Assembly (NCBI GenBank): GCA_016929775.1
Contig: JAFGIE010000006.1
Coordinates: 1 to 64,000 of the forward strand
Length of the DNA stretch: 64,000 nucleotides
Source of the DNA: Anaerolineae bacterium
Lineage (GTDB): Bacteria > Chloroflexota > Anaerolineae > JAFGEY01
Direction: 5' to 3'
Positions 17,701-25,945 of this stretch are shown piece after piece. Under the pieces are notes generated by a model that was not told the DNA's origin, ran no database searches, and worked only from the letters and a program-made list of their open reading frames with translations. Within the stretch, counting starts at the first letter, position 1, and every line of letters starts with the position of its first letter. The position numbers were made by a program, and so were the translations under genes.

Positions 17701-18455
17701 TCTGGGGCGACGTGATGGACGACCCGGGTCGGTGGGCGAGAGCTGCCGAGGACCGGGGCGCGGACGCCATCCTGCTGCAGCTCAGCGCGACGACAGCGGA
17801 TGACGCGCCCACGACCGCCGCCAACGCCCGTGCTACGGTGCGCCGAGTGCTCGACGCGACTGGTCTTCCGCTGATCGTCTATGGACCGGGGCAGGTCGAA
17901 CTGGACAACGAACTGCTGGTGGCGGTCGCAGAAGAGGGCAAGGGCGAACGCCTGGTCCTCGGCAAGTGCGAGGAAAAGAACTACCGCACGATCGTCGCTG
18001 CGGCGCTGGCCAACGAGCAGTTGGTGATCGCCAGCACCGCCATGGACGTGAACCTGGCGAAGCAGCTCAACATCCTGATCAGCGATATGGGACTGTCTCT
18101 GGACCGGATCGTAATGGACCCCACGTGCGCCGCTGTAGGCTATGGGATGGAGTACGGGTACTCGGTGATGGAGCGCCTACGTCTGGCTGCCCTGAACGGG
18201 GACCGCATGACGCAGCTGCCGATGATCGTCACCGTGGGCTACGAGGCGTGGAGGCAGAAAGAGGCAAAGACCGATCGGGGCGTCCCGGAAGCGTGGGGCG
18301 ACTGGACTGAACGTGCGATCAACTGGGAGACCATGACTGCTGCCGCGCTGGTCGAGTCGGCCGCAAACCTAATCGTACTGCGACACCCAGAGGCGCTGCG
18401 GCGGATCAGGGCCATGATCGACGAACTGTGGGCCGGGAACAACCAAGGAGGGTAG
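14739..18455 (+). CDS. acsB: Acetyl-CoA synthase fused to corrinoid iron-sulfur protein small subunit (AcsB-AcsD fusion)
   Basis: 1238 residues in one frame, ATG after GGAGGAGG. Residues 1 to about 750 are a complete bacterial acetyl-CoA synthase. The cluster-A ligands C534, C537, C546 and C556 and the C623-G624-C625 motif (ACGCFEC) line up with Moorella ACS at a constant offset of 28. Residues about 752-900 are an A/P/E-rich linker with one predicted helix (about 832-863). Residues about 900-1238 are a full CdhD/AcsD TIM barrel (LTLGGETTLPYLF, DPTCAAVGYGMEYGYSVMER), about as long as a free AcsD. No separate acsD is present. The fusion ties the methyl-carrying corrinoid protein to the synthase; the partner AcsC is the next gene. 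No stop or frameshift separates the halves. Confidence 0.95.
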   Translation: MSKYIATRAIRGANALVAEAMALLEKAIAEKGEDAVVSFPNTAYFLPVIHGMLGLEVSTLGGLRQVMAHARSMLHPLPRGQIWSPYLGETLDCGQATLLAAETIEAVRFVYGEQPERYPGFQMSGSTAYANDGSGRDHLNGPIDDIQLRSWGIQLVDGRMPGFAAIVGCAKSNEVAVQIVRELQRRNILVFLSGNVNGRSIIDQLHEEGVEMGYDTYIVPFGRDTLSAIYALGFATRSALTFGGMKGGQWHDILLYNKFRVFAFVLALGEVDDLKYAAAAGAISYGFPTIADTLIPEILPTGVTRYEHVISMPFNEIEGKDDLERAERIVQKAIEVRGVKLKISEVPVPVPYGSAFEGEVVRRADMQVEFGGRGSRAFEYLRMAPMDAVTDGDIQIIGPGLEGREVGASIDLGILIEVAGRKMQTDFEPVLERQIHYFVNGASGVQHIGQRDIAWIRVSKAAYEKGFGLEHFGKILHARFHADFGAIVDKVQVKILTDPDEHAKWLARAREAYDVRNIRLADMTDESVDTFYSCILCQSFAPDHVCVVSPERLGLCGAYNWLDCKASYEINPTGPNQPIIKGECIDPAIGYWKGTNEYALQASHGSVPRVSLYSIMSNPMTACGCFECIAMVIPEANGIMVVSREDPGMTPAGMKFSTLAGIAGGGIQTPGMMGIGKYYMLSKKFISADGGFKRVVWMSKNLKDTMAAEFQAVAEREGDHELINRIADGDSVTEVDELVKWLEEHDHPALKMEPMQAAPEPEEGAERVAVAAAAAPAKAAASAPASTPVAQAKPAAEPAAQEAEARTPAVQQPTVAPEAAPKRAASVPEVVSSDARAIAQMSADIVLDQIRNALAAALNQLGGTVPLAPAPPAAPAAAPEPEPEAEPAPEPEPVKPRKERATPVGAPWIKDESAGVQLVTEKRTGQVIQVTLGATPAQGGTRSRVLTLGGETTLPYLFTEGGMPNRPGLAIEISDRKPNDWSPLLLEVWGDVMDDPGRWARAAEDRGADAILLQLSATTADDAPTTAANARATVRRVLDATGLPLIVYGPGQVELDNELLVAVAEEGKGERLVLGKCEEKNYRTIVAAALANEQLVIASTAMDVNLAKQLNILISDMGLSLDRIVMDPTCAAVGYGMEYGYSVMERLRLAALNGDRMTQLPMIVTVGYEAWRQKEAKTDRGVPEAWGDWTERAINWETMTAAALVESAANLIVLRHPEALRRIRAMIDELWAGNNQGG

Positions 18456-18459
18456 AGCC

Positions 18460-19809
18460 ATGGCGATGTCAGGGATGCAGATCTACAAGCTGTTGCCCCG
18501 CACCAACTGCAAAGAGTGCGGCTATCCTACCTGCCTGGCCTTTGCGATGAAACTCGCGGCTAAGCAGGCGGACTTGGCGGACTGCCCATATGTGTCCGAG
18601 GAGTCCAAGGCGCTGCTGGCGGAGGCTTCGCAGCCGCCGATCCGGCTCGTGACACTGAGCGCTGACGGGCGAGAAGCCAGGGCGGGGAACGAGACGGTCA
18701 TGTTCCGCCACGAGAAACGCTTCTTCAACCGACCGGGGCTCTTTGTCCGGTTCTACGACAATTTGCCTCTCGACGAACTCAAGTCTGCGGCTGCCGACGT
18801 AGCTGCTTATGCGGTCGAGTACGTGGGCATGGAGATGCGGGTGGACGGCTATGCCGTCGAGGCTACGGGCGATGGGGCGCAGTTCGCCGGTGCAGTAGAT
18901 GCCGTGTTGGACGTGGGGGCACTACCGCTGATCCTGATCGCAGAGGACGCACAGGTGATGGCGGAGGGGCTCAAAGCGGCGCAGGAGGCGGGCGTGACGC
19001 CGCTGGTCTATGGCGCCACAGCCGAGACTTGGGAGCGCTTCGCGGCGCTGGCGAAAGAGTACGGCGCACCGATGGCGATCCGCGAGGAGTATCTCGACGT
19101 GCTGTCGGACCTGACCGCCAGGATCAAGGAGGCGGGGATCGACGAGATTGTGCTCGATCACGGAGCGCGTGACCTGTCGATCGCACTGTCCAAGCAGACA
19201 CAGCTACGGCGGCTTGCCCTCAAGAACGTCCGCACGTTCGGGTACCCGATGATCAGTTTCCCCGCCGAGTGTGTGGACGACCCGGGCCTCGTCGGGGTAG
19301 CTGCGGCACAGGCGATCGCCAAGTACGCCGGGTTCGTCGTGCTCGACGAGTTCAGCCCGGCGACGGTCTATCCGCTCCTGGCTCTGCGCGAGAACATCTA
19401 CACCGACCCACAGACGCCGATTCAGGTCCAGCCGGGCCTGTACGAGATCGGCGAACCGACGGCTGACTCGCCGCTGTATGTCACAACGAACTTTAGCATC
19501 ACCTACTTTGCGGTGGCGAACGAGATATCGGGCAGCGGCGTGCCCAGCTGGCTGTTGGTCGCCGATGCGGAAGGGATGAGCGTGCTGACTGCATGGGCTG
19601 CGGGCAAGTTCGACGCGCTGCGCATCGCCAAGGCAGTCAAAGAGAGTCAAGTCGCGGACAAGCTGAACCACAGGAAACTGGTCATCCCGGGGCACGTCTC
19701 GATCCTGCTGGGCGAGATCGAGGAGGAGCTGCCGGGGTGGCAGATCCTGGTTGGGCCCCGGGAAGCGGTCGACATTCCCGGCTACACCAAGATCTGGAAC
19801 ACGCTGTAG
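18460..19809 (+). CDS. acsC: Corrinoid iron-sulfur protein large subunit
   Basis: 449 residues, starting four bases after the acsB-acsD stop with its ribosome site (GGAGGG) inside that gene's end. The N-terminus carries a [4Fe-4S] motif C17-x2-C20-x4-C25-x16-C42 (TNCKECGYPTC). The middle is a TIM barrel, and the C-terminal ~120 residues form the cobamide-binding domain (EISGSGVPSWLLVADAEG). With the AcsD domain it takes the methyl group from methyl-THF via AcsE and gives it to cluster A of AcsB. Length is normal (about 445). It is expected to pair with the fused AcsD domain of the preceding protein. Confidence 0.96.
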   Translation: MAMSGMQIYKLLPRTNCKECGYPTCLAFAMKLAAKQADLADCPYVSEESKALLAEASQPPIRLVTLSADGREARAGNETVMFRHEKRFFNRPGLFVRFYDNLPLDELKSAAADVAAYAVEYVGMEMRVDGYAVEATGDGAQFAGAVDAVLDVGALPLILIAEDAQVMAEGLKAAQEAGVTPLVYGATAETWERFAALAKEYGAPMAIREEYLDVLSDLTARIKEAGIDEIVLDHGARDLSIALSKQTQLRRLALKNVRTFGYPMISFPAECVDDPGLVGVAAAQAIAKYAGFVVLDEFSPATVYPLLALRENIYTDPQTPIQVQPGLYEIGEPTADSPLYVTTNFSITYFAVANEISGSGVPSWLLVADAEGMSVLTAWAAGKFDALRIAKAVKESQVADKLNHRKLVIPGHVSILLGEIEEELPGWQILVGPREAVDIPGYTKIWNTL

Positions 19810-19920
19810 AGGCTGTGCGTGAGGCATGCGCCGGGGCGACCCCGTAGGCGCGCCCCAGCGCATCCCGACTAGCCCACAAGGGGGTGGATCATCGCTACCT
19901 GTAGGGTCCGCTTTCAGCCC

Positions 19921-21816
19921 ATGGACCGCTTGGTGGAGGTGGACGCAGGAACGCTGATCGCGGATGCAGCACAGGCTGCGGGGCTCTCGCTGGGACTGCC
20001 GTGTGGTGGGCAGGGACGGTGTGGTCGTTGCACGGTGATCGTGCGCGAGGGCACGGTCATCCGCCCGCCGAACCAGCGGCTGTCCGAGGAGGATGTGGCC
20101 TCGGGCTATGCGCTGGCGTGCCAGGCGACGATCGAGAGTGACGTCACGATCTATGTGCCGGCGCAGCAGATCGAGCGCAAGCTGCAAGCCGACAAGACGG
20201 CGACAGCCGTTACGGTCCCGCCTGGCTATGACCAGCTGCTAGACCAGCCCTTGCGCAAGTACGTCGTGAGCATGACGGAGCCCTCGCTCGATGACCAGAC
20301 AGACGACTGGGCACGCGTGCAGCGCGAGCTCGCGCGCCAGCACGGCGTGCGGGGCCTGGTCGCCGAGTTGCCCGTTCTCTCGCGTCTCGCGGCAGCGCTG
20401 CGCGACGGCGCGTGGACGGTGACCCTCGTGATCGAGTTGGATCAATGGAATGCACCGGAAGGGCCGCCCAGGCTCGTCGACGTGCTGGCGGGTGACCGCA
20501 TGGAGTCGCTGTGGGGCGTGGCGATCGACATTGGCACGACGACCAACGTCGTGTGGTTGGTCGACCTGCTCAGCGGGCGCGTGATGGCCCAGGCAGCCGA
20601 CTATAACGGGCAGATCGCGCGGGGCGAGGATGTGATCTCGCGGATCATCTATGCCTCCAGGGGCAATGGCCTCGCCGAGCTGCAGAGGCTCGTGACGGAC
20701 ACGCTGAACCGCCTCCTGGCACAGGCGGCGGAAAAGGTGGGCACGCAGACCGCCGAGATCTACCGCGTCGTCGTCGCCGCCAACAGCACAATGCTGCACC
20801 TGTTTGCCGGACTGCAGCCGTCATCGATCCGGCTGATGCCGTTCGTGACGACGGTCAACCAACTGCCCGTGGTGCGGGCGCGAGATGTGGGCCTCGACGT
20901 CTGTCCAGATGCCTCGGTGGACTGCCTGCCGGGCATTGCCAGCTATGTCGGCGCCGACATCACCGCAGGGGTGCTGAGCTCTGGGATGTGCGTGGGTGAC
21001 AAGCTGACCTTGTTCATCGACGTCGGCACGAACGGCGAGATCGTGCTGGGTGACTGCACGTGGCTGATCACGTGCGCGTGCTCTGCCGGGCCTGCGTTCG
21101 AGGGGGCAGGGGTCTATCACGGCATGCGTGCCACGCAGGGCGCGATCGAGGAGGTGTGGATCGACCCTGCGACGTACGAGCCTACGGTGCAGGTGATCGG
21201 TCCACCTGGGGAGAAGCCGCGTGGTCTGTGTGGCAGCGGGCTGATCGGCCTGATGGCAGAGATGTTCACGACGGGCATCATCGACAAGGGGAGCAATGTC
21301 AACGTCGCCCTGGATACGGCGCGTACGCGCACCGGCGAGCACGGTCCGGAGTACGTGGTGGTCTGGGGAGACGAGACGGCGATCGGCAAGGACATCGTCC
21401 TGACCAACGTCGACCTGGACAACCTGATGCGCGCCAAGGCGGCGATCTATGCCGGCTTTTCCGTCCTTGCCCAGAGCGTGGGGCTGACGATCGGCGATGT
21501 GGAACAGGTCCTGATCGGCGGCGCCTTTGGGCAGTACATCAACATCGAAAAGGCGATCCAGATCGGGCTCCTGCCCGATGCGCCGTGGGACACCTTTCAC
21601 TACATGGGCAACACATCGGTGCGCGGGGCCTATCTCGCGCTGCTGTCGCGTGACGTACGACAGCAGATCGTCAGCCTCGCCAGCATGATGACCTATCTCG
21701 AACTGTCGGCGGATAACAGCTTCTTTGATGCGTTCAACGCGGCGATGTTCCTGCCGCACACGGACGAATTGCAGTTCCCGAGCGTGGCGGAGTTGATGCA
21801 GGAGCGAGGGCTCTAG
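19921..21816 (+). CDS. ASKHA-domain iron-sulfur protein, RACo-type reductive activator of the corrinoid protein
   Basis: At least 631 residues. The N-terminal [2Fe-2S] ferredoxin domain has C28-x5-C34-x2-C37 and C69 (LPCGGQGRCGRC ... ALACQA). A linker and a large ASKHA ATPase region follow (WGVAIDIGTTTNVVWLVDL, DVGTNGEIVLG, GGAFGQYINIEKA). RACo-type proteins reactivate accidentally oxidised Co(II) corrinoid protein to Co(I) using ATP. The only canonical start is ATG 19921, which has no ribosome site. The ferredoxin's first strand (CRVRFQP) is encoded just upstream of it, behind AAGGGGG and in-frame ATC codons, so the true start may be ATC 19891 (or 19888). It lies in the ACS operon after acsC and four bases before the next ATPase. 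Confidence 0.88.
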   Translation: MDRLVEVDAGTLIADAAQAAGLSLGLPCGGQGRCGRCTVIVREGTVIRPPNQRLSEEDVASGYALACQATIESDVTIYVPAQQIERKLQADKTATAVTVPPGYDQLLDQPLRKYVVSMTEPSLDDQTDDWARVQRELARQHGVRGLVAELPVLSRLAAALRDGAWTVTLVIELDQWNAPEGPPRLVDVLAGDRMESLWGVAIDIGTTTNVVWLVDLLSGRVMAQAADYNGQIARGEDVISRIIYASRGNGLAELQRLVTDTLNRLLAQAAEKVGTQTAEIYRVVVAANSTMLHLFAGLQPSSIRLMPFVTTVNQLPVVRARDVGLDVCPDASVDCLPGIASYVGADITAGVLSSGMCVGDKLTLFIDVGTNGEIVLGDCTWLITCACSAGPAFEGAGVYHGMRATQGAIEEVWIDPATYEPTVQVIGPPGEKPRGLCGSGLIGLMAEMFTTGIIDKGSNVNVALDTARTRTGEHGPEYVVVWGDETAIGKDIVLTNVDLDNLMRAKAAIYAGFSVLAQSVGLTIGDVEQVLIGGAFGQYINIEKAIQIGLLPDAPWDTFHYMGNTSVRGAYLALLSRDVRQQIVSLASMMTYLELSADNSFFDAFNAAMFLPHTDELQFPSVAELMQERGL

Positions 21817-21819
21817 AAG

Positions 21820-22611
21820 ATGACGACGACGATTGCCGTCGCGGGAAAGGGCGGCACGGGCAAGACGACCGTCGCTGCAATGATCGTACGCTACCTGAGC
21901 GAGCGCAACGCGGGGCCGATCCTGGCGATCGATGCCGACCCGTCGAGCAACCTGCACAGTGTGCTCGGGCTCGAGCTGGCGCAGACGATCGGCGATATCC
22001 GCGAGGACATGCGCGAGGAGGTGCAGGCCAGTGCGGCGACTGCGAGTGCGATGCCCGGTGGGCTGAGCAAGCAGGACTATCTCGACTACCAGGTGCGGAT
22101 GGCGTTGGTCGAGGGCGATACCGTGGATCTGCTCGCGATGGGCCGACCGGAGGGACAGGGCTGCTACTGCGCTGCCAACCACATGCTCCGCACGGTGATG
22201 GACCGCCTGAGCGATCACTATGCGTACGTGGTGATGGACAACGAAGCAGGGATGGAGCACATCAGCCGTCGGACGACGCGCGATGTCGACCACCTCTTGT
22301 TGGTCACGGATACATCGCGACGGGGCGTCAATGCTGCGAAGCGTATTGTAGAGATGATCCCGGGCCTTGAGGTGAACATCGGCGCGATCTATGTGATCGT
22401 CAATCGGTTGATGACCGCAGAGATGCCGCCCGCACTGGCAGAGGCGGTTCGCGAGATCGGCGCCGACGTGGTGGGCGCCATCCCGAGCGATTCTCTGATG
22501 TCCGAGTACGAGCTCTCCGGGCGCCCGCTGGTCCAGCTTCCGCACGAGACGCCGGTCGTCCAGGCTGTGTACCGGATCATCGAGCGCGTTCTATTCAACG
22601 GGCGGGCCTAG
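21820..22611 (+). CDS. CooC/AcsF-type nickel-insertion ATPase of the ACS operon
   Basis: 263 residues. Walker A is GKGGTGKTT, and IDADPSSNLHSVLGLE follows. The mid-protein CYC (GQGCYCAANHMLR) is the C-x-C metal site of the CooC/AcsF family, and DNEAGMEHISRRTTRDVD is the switch region. It starts four bases after the activator gene's stop. In acetogens AcsF/CooC-type proteins activate acetyl-CoA synthase or CODH by nickel insertion. The other copy in this window (11044-11814, minus) may serve CooS while this one serves the ACS fusion; that division is inference. Confidence 0.9.
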   Translation: MTTTIAVAGKGGTGKTTVAAMIVRYLSERNAGPILAIDADPSSNLHSVLGLELAQTIGDIREDMREEVQASAATASAMPGGLSKQDYLDYQVRMALVEGDTVDLLAMGRPEGQGCYCAANHMLRTVMDRLSDHYAYVVMDNEAGMEHISRRTTRDVDHLLLVTDTSRRGVNAAKRIVEMIPGLEVNIGAIYVIVNRLMTAEMPPALAEAVREIGADVVGAIPSDSLMSEYELSGRPLVQLPHETPVVQAVYRIIERVLFNGRA

Positions 22612-22636
22612 CTCGCCAGACAACGAGGAGGATGTG

Positions 22637-23557
22637 ATGTACATCATTGCCGAGAACATCCAGATCCTGGCCCAGCGGGTAAAGCAGGCGATTGCCGAGC
22701 GGGATAGCGCGTTCTTCCGCGACATGGTTGCCCGCCTCGACGAGGCTGGGGCCAACGCGATCGATCTGAACATCGGGCCGAGCAGGAAGGCTGGGCACGA
22801 GATCCTACCGTGGTTGGTAAAAGAGGCCGAAAAGGTCACCGATCTTCCGCTCTGCTTTGACACGACCAACCTGAACGCGATCGAAGCGGCGTGCGAGACG
22901 GTAACCAAGGCGCAGCCGATCATCAACTCGACGGACTGCACGGCGGAGCGGTTGGCGACTGTGCCTGCGCTGGCGAAAAAGTACGGCGCACGTCTGGTGG
23001 GACTGACAAAGGGTGAGGGGATGATCCCGGTCAGCGCAGACGAGCGGTTGATGCTTGCCCTGGAGACGCTGATCCCGCACATGGTCGAGATGGACTTTCC
23101 GATCACAGATCTGATCATCGATCCGCTCGTGCTGACGGTGTCGGGGTGCCAGGAGTACTGTCCTGAGATGATTGAGGCAGTGCGCGCACTCAAGTTCGCT
23201 TGGGAACCGCCCCCACTGACCAACGGCGGACTCTCCAACGTGTCGAACGCCGTGCCGCGCGAAATGCGACCGCTCCTCGACCGTGTGTACATGGTCATGC
23301 TGATGGGAGCTGGGATCGACATGGTCATTGCCAACCCCCTGGACAGCGACCTGCTCGAGTTCATACGGGTGGTGGAGGAGCGGGACGAGTCAACGCCGCT
23401 TAACCGGCTCCTGCTCACGCTGCACGACCGCATCGCGGGTATGGAGCACCTGCAGTCCGAGGACGTGGACATGAGCGATCCTGAACAGGCAGCGGTGTGG
23501 AAGACGGTGCAGGTGCTGCTCAACAACGTGATCTACACGGATGCGTACTTGAGATAG
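22637..23557 (+). CDS. acsE: Methyltetrahydrofolate:corrinoid iron-sulfur protein methyltransferase
   Basis: 306 residues from ATG 22637 (GTG 22634 is the alternative; GAGGAGG lies upstream). A pterin-binding TIM barrel is shown by AIDLNIGPSRKAG, LCFDTTNLNAIEAA, PIINSTDCTAE, LIIDPLVLTVSG and NGGLSNVSNAVPREMR. It moves the methyl group of methyl-THF to Co(I) of the corrinoid protein. It is about 40 residues longer than the Moorella enzyme (262), mainly at the C-terminus. It is the last clearly pathway-related gene of the operon, followed by two loosely linked genes. Confidence 0.95.
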   Translation: MYIIAENIQILAQRVKQAIAERDSAFFRDMVARLDEAGANAIDLNIGPSRKAGHEILPWLVKEAEKVTDLPLCFDTTNLNAIEAACETVTKAQPIINSTDCTAERLATVPALAKKYGARLVGLTKGEGMIPVSADERLMLALETLIPHMVEMDFPITDLIIDPLVLTVSGCQEYCPEMIEAVRALKFAWEPPPLTNGGLSNVSNAVPREMRPLLDRVYMVMLMGAGIDMVIANPLDSDLLEFIRVVEERDESTPLNRLLLTLHDRIAGMEHLQSEDVDMSDPEQAAVWKTVQVLLNNVIYTDAYLR

Positions 23558-23662
23558 CGGGCCCAACTGCGGCTTGGACGCCGCCCGCTGTGCAGTGGCG
23601 CGGAGGGGTGAGGTCCGAGCCGCACGTCTTCGATCGTTGGGCTTTGCCAAGGGAGAGATGGT

Positions 23663-24235
23663 ATGACTGATATCTGGACACAACTGGCGCGGTACCGCCA
23701 AGTCAAGGTCATGCCGGACGGCGTCCGCGTGCTACTGCGCCCGATGACCCCAGATGACACCGAGCAGCTCGGCGCGTTGTTCGAGCGCGCGGCGCCGGAG
23801 GACCTGGAACGGTTTCGCAGCGATCCCACGGACCGGGACGTGGTCCGAACGTGGGCAGAGGAGCTGGATCTGTCCAGGGTCTTTCCGGTAATGGTCCTGG
23901 TCAATGACCGGGTGATCGGTGACGTGACCATCCACTTTGGCTCCAAGTTCCAGCGGCATCTGGGGTGGTTGCGGCTGTTCCTGGATCGCGAGTACCGGCG
24001 CAGGGGCATCGGCACGCTGATGATCCGGGCAGCGATCGACATCGCCCGGCGCACTGGACTGCACCAGCTCATCGCGTTGGTGCCGACCGACCAGCCGCAG
24101 GTGATCAAGGCGTTCGAGAACCTGGGCTTCCGGCACGAGTTCGTGCACCGGGACTATGCGATGCTGCACGACGGGCGGACGCTGGATGTCGCGGATCTCG
24201 TGCTGTACCTGGTCGACCATTCTGGGGAGTTCTAG
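23663..24235 (+). CDS. GNAT-family N-acetyltransferase
   Basis: 190 residues, ATG with GGGAGAG upstream. The acetyl-CoA-binding element is DREYRRRGIGTLMIRAAIDIAR (motif A, R/Q-x-x-G-x-G/A). The fold continues through LHQLIALVPTDQPQVIKAFENLGF, the motif-B region. The substrate cannot be deduced from the sequence. It lies 105 bases after acsE and 5 bases before the next gene, with which it is probably co-transcribed. Confidence 0.85.
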   Translation: MTDIWTQLARYRQVKVMPDGVRVLLRPMTPDDTEQLGALFERAAPEDLERFRSDPTDRDVVRTWAEELDLSRVFPVMVLVNDRVIGDVTIHFGSKFQRHLGWLRLFLDREYRRRGIGTLMIRAAIDIARRTGLHQLIALVPTDQPQVIKAFENLGFRHEFVHRDYAMLHDGRTLDVADLVLYLVDHSGEF

Positions 24236-24240
24236 ACACC

Positions 24241-24951
24241 GTGCGGATCTTGATGGCGATACAGGGCGAGTGGGGGAAGCGGATCGCGCGGCAGCTGGCG
24301 TCCAGTGCACCGACCTGCTGGGCGTTGCGCTGGTGGTCTGCACCCCCCGTCCTGCCGCCGATATTGGACGAGCCGGAGGAGTTCCTGCCCCGCGAGCTTC
24401 CAGAGGCGGATCTGCTCTTGGTCCTAACGGAGAGCCCTGGGCTGACAGACTTGGCGCCCGATCTGGCGAGCATGTGCGGCGCCCAGGCGGCGATCGTAGC
24501 GGTGGACCGGCGCTCGTGCGCGCAGCCGGGCCTTCGCCGCCAAGTGCAGCTCCGGCTGGAGGCCTTGGGCGTGGCTTGTGCCTTTGCGATGCCCTTCTGC
24601 AGCCTGGCGCCATCGCCGACGCAGGACCCGACGATCCGGGCCTTTGCGGAACGGTATGGGCGTCCCGAACTGTCCTGCCGCGTGCGCGATGGTCGCATCG
24701 TGGGCTGCACGGTGGTGCGCCAGGCGCCCTGTGGCAACACGCAGTATGTCGCCGAGCAGCTCGTGGGCGTCGCGGTGGCGGATGCCGAGGAGCGCGCTGG
24801 GTTGCTGCATCACTACTACCCGTGCTGGGGCGGTATGGAGGCGGACCCGGTCACCGGCGAGCACGCGCTGCTGCACATCGCGGCGACGCTGGCGCAGCGC
24901 GCAGTCGCCCGAACGTTAAGAACCTATCGGTCGGTCGAGAGAGGTGACTGA
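24241..24951 (+). CDS. DUF166-like protein
   Basis: 236 residues from GTG 24241; ATG 24253 is an alternative start. Recognisable blocks are LLLVLTESPGLTDLAPDL, an RQAPCGNTQYVAEQLVG segment and LLHHYYPCWGGMEADP, which match the conserved Cys-Gly and His-His-x-Tyr-Pro-Cys regions of DUF166, a family known mainly from archaea and some anaerobes. The two conserved cysteines suggest metal or redox chemistry. Function unknown; an old annotation as thymidylate synthase in archaea is not convincing here. The gene closes the CODH/ACS series and is followed by the convergent GntR gene. Confidence 0.55.
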   Translation: MRILMAIQGEWGKRIARQLASSAPTCWALRWWSAPPVLPPILDEPEEFLPRELPEADLLLVLTESPGLTDLAPDLASMCGAQAAIVAVDRRSCAQPGLRRQVQLRLEALGVACAFAMPFCSLAPSPTQDPTIRAFAERYGRPELSCRVRDGRIVGCTVVRQAPCGNTQYVAEQLVGVAVADAEERAGLLHHYYPCWGGMEADPVTGEHALLHIAATLAQRAVARTLRTYRSVERGD

Positions 24952-25038
24952 CCGCAGCGTCCCAACGGGTGCGGTCTGTGGGCGTGAACGAGGGGGCCTG
25001 GCTGTAAGCTGCTGGGATGCAGCGGAGCGCGCTCTGTT

Positions 25039-25662
25039 CTAGCTACGGGGCAAGACCTGGTCGCGTGAGTTCTGGATGTGACGCGTGACCGCCCGTTCTG
25101 CGGCGCTTGCATCGCGCGCCTTGAGGGCCTGGACGATCGCCCGATGGCTCTCGATGATGCGCGGCAGGTCGGTCATCCGGTTGAGGATCTGGTACCAGAT
25201 GCGCATGTCGAGCTCGTACAGCTGGCGAAGTGCGTTGCCCAGGAAGACGTTGTCCGCTGCGTCATAGATCGCCTCGTGGAACCGCCGATCGAGCTGCAAC
25301 CAGGTCTGAGAGTCGGCGCGCCGGGCAGTCTCCTCGAACTGCGGCATCATTGCCTCGAGGGACGCCAGCTGGGGCTCGGTCGCTCTCTGCACGGCGAGTC
25401 GTGCGCACAGCGCCTCGAGAACGGAGCGCACCTCGAAGGACTGGCGAAAGATGCGCGCCATCGTGTCGTCGGTCACGCGCACGCTGTTGCCGTCACGCTC
25501 GATCCAGCCTTCCTGCACCAGCTCGTCTATGGCGTGGTGCACCGAACCGGGAGGCATACCTAACCGGCGCGCAAGAGTGGTCTCGTCTATCGGCACCCCT
25601 GGCTCGATCTCCAGGGAGGTGATCTGTTCTCTGAGCAGTTCATAGGCTCGGTCGACGTCCAT
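25039..25662 (-). CDS. GntR/FadR-family transcriptional regulator (FCD domain)
   Basis: 207 residues. ATG 25662 has AGGAG upstream; the longer frame is unlikely because a promoter overlaps it. The N-terminal winged helix has RLGMPPGSVHHAIDELVQEGWIERDG (recognition helix). The C-terminal FCD domain, all-helical with DRRFHEAIYDAADN and ARDASAAERAVTRHIQNSR, binds small carboxylic acids through a metal site. It has its own promoter and an inverted repeat upstream. Targets may be the CODH/ACS or the Hdr genes that flank it, but nothing in the sequence proves this. Confidence 0.88.
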   Translation of the reverse strand: MDVDRAYELLREQITSLEIEPGVPIDETTLARRLGMPPGSVHHAIDELVQEGWIERDGNSVRVTDDTMARIFRQSFEVRSVLEALCARLAVQRATEPQLASLEAMMPQFEETARRADSQTWLQLDRRFHEAIYDAADNVFLGNALRQLYELDMRIWYQILNRMTDLPRIIESHRAIVQALKARDASAAERAVTRHIQNSRDQVLPRS

Positions 25663-25686
25663 GTTCGCTCCTGTTTCGCTAGACTG

Positions 25687-25706
25687 GGTGTGCTTGCTGT
25701 CACACC
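25687..25706. promoter_or_regulatory. Inverted repeat, possible operator of the GntR gene
   Basis: GGTGTG-N8-CACACC between the -10 element and the start codon of the GntR gene, a good position for autorepression. Confidence 0.45.
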
Positions 25707-25714
25707 TGAGACGT

Positions 25715-25743
25715 ACTATAGCACACGTGAAGGGGCTTGTCAA
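25715..25743 (-). promoter_or_regulatory. Promoter of the GntR regulator
   Basis: TTGACA (25743-25738), 17 bases, TATAGT (25720-25715) on the minus strand. Confidence 0.75.
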
Positions 25744-25805
25744 CGACCAGTGAGCTAGGCGCGGGCGCCCGGGTCACGCCCTCTTCGGCCTGGGTGGCGC
25801 CGATC

Positions 25806-25823
25806 TGATAGCAATTCCTATCA
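25806..25823. promoter_or_regulatory. Palindrome just upstream of the MerR promoter
   Basis: TGATAG-CAATTC-CTATCA, a perfect 6-base inverted repeat ending 6 bases before the -35 box. An activator or upstream-repressor site is possible. Confidence 0.45.
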
Positions 25824-25829
25824 AGTTAC

Positions 25830-25858
25830 TTGACATCGCTCTCTGCAAGCTGTATAAT
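25830..25858 (+). promoter_or_regulatory. Consensus promoter of the MerR gene and probably the Hdr/Met operon
   Basis: TTGACA (25830-25835), 17-base spacer, TATAAT (25853-25858). The spacer is the normal 17, not the 19-20 typical of classical MerR-activated promoters. Few other promoters are visible before 50 kb, so it may drive much of the Hdr/Met region. Confidence 0.8.
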
Positions 25859-25945
25859 CCTTCCAGCCTCCTCGACCATCAGAGTGGGTGATCTGGGGGA
25901 CGGGTTCTGAGAGCGGCAACCTTTGTCGGTCAGGACACGCGCGTC

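Noticed and set aside
19884..19904. GTG 19884 as start of the RACo-type gene
   Set aside because: It is in a different frame and reaches a stop after six codons.
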